Source: Flavobacterium psychrophilum (lineage in GTDB: Bacteria; Bacteroidota; Bacteroidia; Flavobacteriales; Flavobacteriaceae). Taken from it: a stretch of DNA of 7,686 nucleotides. The position numbers and the translations under genes are program-made. The notes under the pieces are model-generated. The model saw only the letters and a list, made by a program, of their open reading frames with translations. It had not been told where the DNA came from and ran no database searches. The stretch spans positions 1 through 7,686 of the forward strand of contig CAMCTL010000156.1 in the NCBI GenBank assembly GCA_945878515.1, written 5' to 3'. This document shows positions 5,456 through 7,686 of this stretch, one piece after another; the first letter of the stretch is position 1; each line of letters opens with the position of its first letter.

Positions 5456-7686
5456 ATGAAAAAAATCAAACAATCACTTACCAGCATTTTAATACTATGC
5501 TTGGTTACATTTGGGGCATTTAAAGCAAATGCGCAAGCGCCAACTATTACGCTCCAACAAGGATTACCCATAAGTGGATCATCTCCTTTAAAAGGAATAG
5601 CTTATGGGAACGGCAAATATGTTGTAGCCAACAATTTTACAAATACACCAGGGTTGATGTATAGCTCTGCTGATGGTGACAATTGGTCACGTATTATCGA
5701 TGCTGGCATTCCTTCTACTTCAGTTTTACAATCAGGGGTATATGGCAATAGTATTTTTGTTTTTGTTGGAAATGGTGGTACAATTTTGACTTCTACAAAC
5801 GGTCAAAATTGGACTGCTAGAACATCAGGTACTACAAATAATTTATCAAGTGTGATTTATGCCGCAAGCAAGTTTTACGCGGTTGGTGCTTCCAATACTG
5901 TATTAAGTTCTTCGGATGGAATTACATGGACAGCAGTAACAACGAGTGCCACAGGATATGAATTAATAAATATTGCTTATGGGAATAACTTTTTTGCAAT
6001 TGCAGCAAGAGATAATAATGGTTCATTTTCTTATGTGTTGTATTCATCTACTGGTGCATCTAATTCATGGACTAAGGTTACTATACCAGCAAATGCCTCA
6101 TCTATTAATGGCATTAACTTTTTAAAAGATAGATTTTATGTTTTTAATAGTGGTGGAGAAACTTTTACATCAACCAACGCAAGCACATGGACAGATATTT
6201 CTGGCTATATTGTTAATTTGCCAGTAAGCGGAACAACTACAATTAGGGGAAATCAAAGCACTACATTTAATGCAACGTTTCATGGAATTTATGATGGCAC
6301 AAAAGTGTATCTTTTTGGTTCCTCTACTTATGCTGGGGGTTATGGTGTCATATTTAGCTCTACAGATGGCACAACTTGGACACATCAAGTTAGAACCACA
6401 ACTTTAGTTTCTCAGAATTCCGCCTATTTAAATAATAAATATTTTCAATTAGGGAATGAAGGTTTGGCTTCATCTACCGATGGTATCAACTATAAATATC
6501 CAGATGCATCTCACAATAGTGTGGTAAAAAATGGAACTGATTTTGTAAGCGTTGGTAACACAGGCGGTCAAGAAGGCTCCATGTTTAAATCTAGTAATTG
6601 GACTTCATGGACTTATAATTCAGTTTTTGGGCCTAATGTTTTAAATTCAGTTATTTATGCCAATTCAAAATACTTAGCTGTAGGAAATGCGGGTTCTGTA
6701 GTTTCTTCTACAGATGGGGTAACATGGACATCAGGCACTTCAGGAGATGCAGATAATTTAAGGTCTGTAGCTTATGGAAATGGTAAATTTGTTGCAGTGG
6801 GTATACAAGGCAAAATAATATATTCTACAAATGGGGTCACCTGGACGCAAGCCAATAAAGATGGTTCTTCTGGTAGCAATTTTTATGCAGTAAAGTATTT
6901 AAATGGAAGATTTGTTGCTGTAGGTGGAAGTGTTACAGTAACAACGGGCACAACCAGACTTGCCTATTCTACCGATGGTATAACTTGGACAACAAATTCA
7001 CCTTCTATTATTGGTCATTTTCATGATATAGCTTACGATGGTACACGTTATTTAATTGTTGGAAGAACCAACACTACTGCAGCAGCAGATAGGCAATTCT
7101 TTTCAGTTACATCAACAGATATCACTAGTTCAACTTTTTCTTCGCCAGCATATTTAGCAGCTAGTGCAACAAACAATATTAAAATTGGATCGGCTGGTGT
7201 TGGTGGAGTAGCATTTAGCAATGGTAAATTTGTAGCTGTAGGAAATCAAAATGCTACACCGTTCAATGCTTATGTCTTATATTCAAGTGATAATGGTGCT
7301 ACATGGAGTGCAACTGCTGTTGGCACAACAGGTAGATTAAGAGGTATTGTACCTGATGGAGATAATTTTAGAATAGTTGGTACAGCAAGTGTAAAAGTAT
7401 TGGCTGCATTTGCAACAGATGTTTTACTTAATACGAATCCTACTTTGACCTTTACTAGCAATTCATCTGCCATTACAGGTGATAATATAGCAACAGATGG
7501 AGAAGGTGGTTCGCAAGCTATTTCAGATATTGATATTCAAATATATAATATTTCGGATGCTTCAGGCACCTTTTTGAATTCGCTCTCTTGGCAGAATAGT
7601 ACCTGGCTAGGATCTAGCGATGCTAACTTTTCTGGATTAGCATATCCTGCAAATGAGGGTCAAAAAGGTATGGTAATTAAATCTGC
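5456..7686 (+). CDS. Secreted beta-propeller-like repeat protein, C-terminus beyond window
   Basis: The frame is open for 743 codons to the right edge. Residues 1-26 form a Sec signal peptide (KKIK, a hydrophobic core, then ANA before Q27); no lipobox is present. From about residue 45 to 650 there are about 14 repeats of 39-46 residues. Each pairs a strand phrase such as VAYGNGKFVAVG (438-449; similar at 585-596) with an Asp-box-like turn such as STDGVTW or STNGVTW. One-blade-per-repeat propellers have this pattern, and fourteen units would make two seven-bladed propellers; that is inference. Asp-box folds serve in glycosidases, binding proteins and assembly factors, so no activity is assigned. 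From about 659 the pattern changes to a Ser/Thr/Asp-rich, beta-type segment (TLTFTSNSSAITGDNIATDG, then alternating Ile/Asp). It may begin an adhesin-like or C-terminal sorting region, and a type IX sorting tail would lie outside the window. The ATG at 5456 directly begins the signal peptide; a weak AGGA lies about 17 bp upstream. Confidence 0.85.
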   Translation, partial: MKKIKQSLTSILILCLVTFGAFKANAQAPTITLQQGLPISGSSPLKGIAYGNGKYVVANNFTNTPGLMYSSADGDNWSRIIDAGIPSTSVLQSGVYGNSIFVFVGNGGTILTSTNGQNWTARTSGTTNNLSSVIYAASKFYAVGASNTVLSSSDGITWTAVTTSATGYELINIAYGNNFFAIAARDNNGSFSYVLYSSTGASNSWTKVTIPANASSINGINFLKDRFYVFNSGGETFTSTNASTWTDISGYIVNLPVSGTTTIRGNQSTTFNATFHGIYDGTKVYLFGSSTYAGGYGVIFSSTDGTTWTHQVRTTTLVSQNSAYLNNKYFQLGNEGLASSTDGINYKYPDASHNSVVKNGTDFVSVGNTGGQEGSMFKSSNWTSWTYNSVFGPNVLNSVIYANSKYLAVGNAGSVVSSTDGVTWTSGTSGDADNLRSVAYGNGKFVAVGIQGKIIYSTNGVTWTQANKDGSSGSNFYAVKYLNGRFVAVGGSVTVTTGTTRLAYSTDGITWTTNSPSIIGHFHDIAYDGTRYLIVGRTNTTAAADRQFFSVTSTDITSSTFSSPAYLAASATNNIKIGSAGVGGVAFSNGKFVAVGNQNATPFNAYVLYSSDNGATWSATAVGTTGRLRGIVPDGDNFRIVGTASVKVLAAFATDVLLNTNPTLTFTSNSSAITGDNIATDGEGGSQAISDIDIQIYNISDASGTFLNSLSWQNSTWLGSSDANFSGLAYPANEGQKGMVIKS

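Noticed and set aside
5456..5533. Lipoprotein signal peptide at the start of the secreted protein
   Set aside because: C15 is preceded by LIL rather than a lipobox, and a good ANA cleavage site follows at residue 26, so an ordinary Sec signal peptide is preferred.
6170..6388. 72-codon minus-strand frame rich in cysteine
   Set aside because: It is antisense to the repeat-protein gene. The cysteines arise from complementary reading of its Ala, Thr and Gly codons.
7270..7473. 67-codon minus-strand frame
   Set aside because: It is antisense to the large secreted-protein gene, without start signals or domain similarity.

Overview
The window looks like a chromosome segment of a low-GC member of the Bacteroidetes, most likely a Flavobacteriaceae (Flavobacterium-like) species. 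The reasons are the AT-rich DNA, upstream motifs matching the Bacteroidetes -7 promoter element TAnnTTTG, weak or absent Shine-Dalgarno sites, a crtD-cruF carotenoid gene pair, and a large Sec-exported repeat protein.

Left part (1-2437) is a plastic, repeat-laden region. It opens with the truncated N-terminus of a probable IS4-type transposase (minus strand, running off the left edge). Next come two near-identical nested palindromes (242-283, 367-407) with a 46-bp module between them (313-358). An intact rhuM-family gene follows (521-1519). The 46-bp module then recurs (1533-1578), directly followed by a perfect 16+1+16 palindrome (1587-1619). 51 bp further on is a REP-associated tyrosine transposase (RAYT) gene that carries a one-base frameshift near codon 142 (1671-2284). 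A decayed third copy of the module-plus-hairpin repeat lies just beyond it (2304-2370). The repeats therefore bracket both rhuM and the transposase, as expected for REP-like elements and the enzyme that handles them.

Middle part (2438-4583) is a two-gene, minus-strand operon: crtD (FAD-dependent 1-hydroxycarotenoid 3,4-desaturase) followed by overlapping cruF (integral-membrane carotenoid hydratase). Together they would hydrate the acyclic end of a carotene at C-1 and then desaturate it at C-3,4, the end-group chemistry of myxol- and saproxanthin-type carotenoids. No other carotenoid genes are in the window.

A gap of almost 900 bp (4557-5455) follows. It has no convincing large gene, but it holds a promoter-like site, a 24-codon ORF behind a good ribosome-binding site, and a compound hairpin.

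Right part (5456-7686, open at the edge) encodes at least 743 residues of a secreted protein: a signal peptide, about 14 repeats of 39-46 residues resembling beta-propeller blades with Asp-box-like turns (possibly two seven-bladed propellers), and the start of a different C-terminal domain. It is probably a surface or secreted protein; the C-terminus that would show type IX secretion is outside the window.
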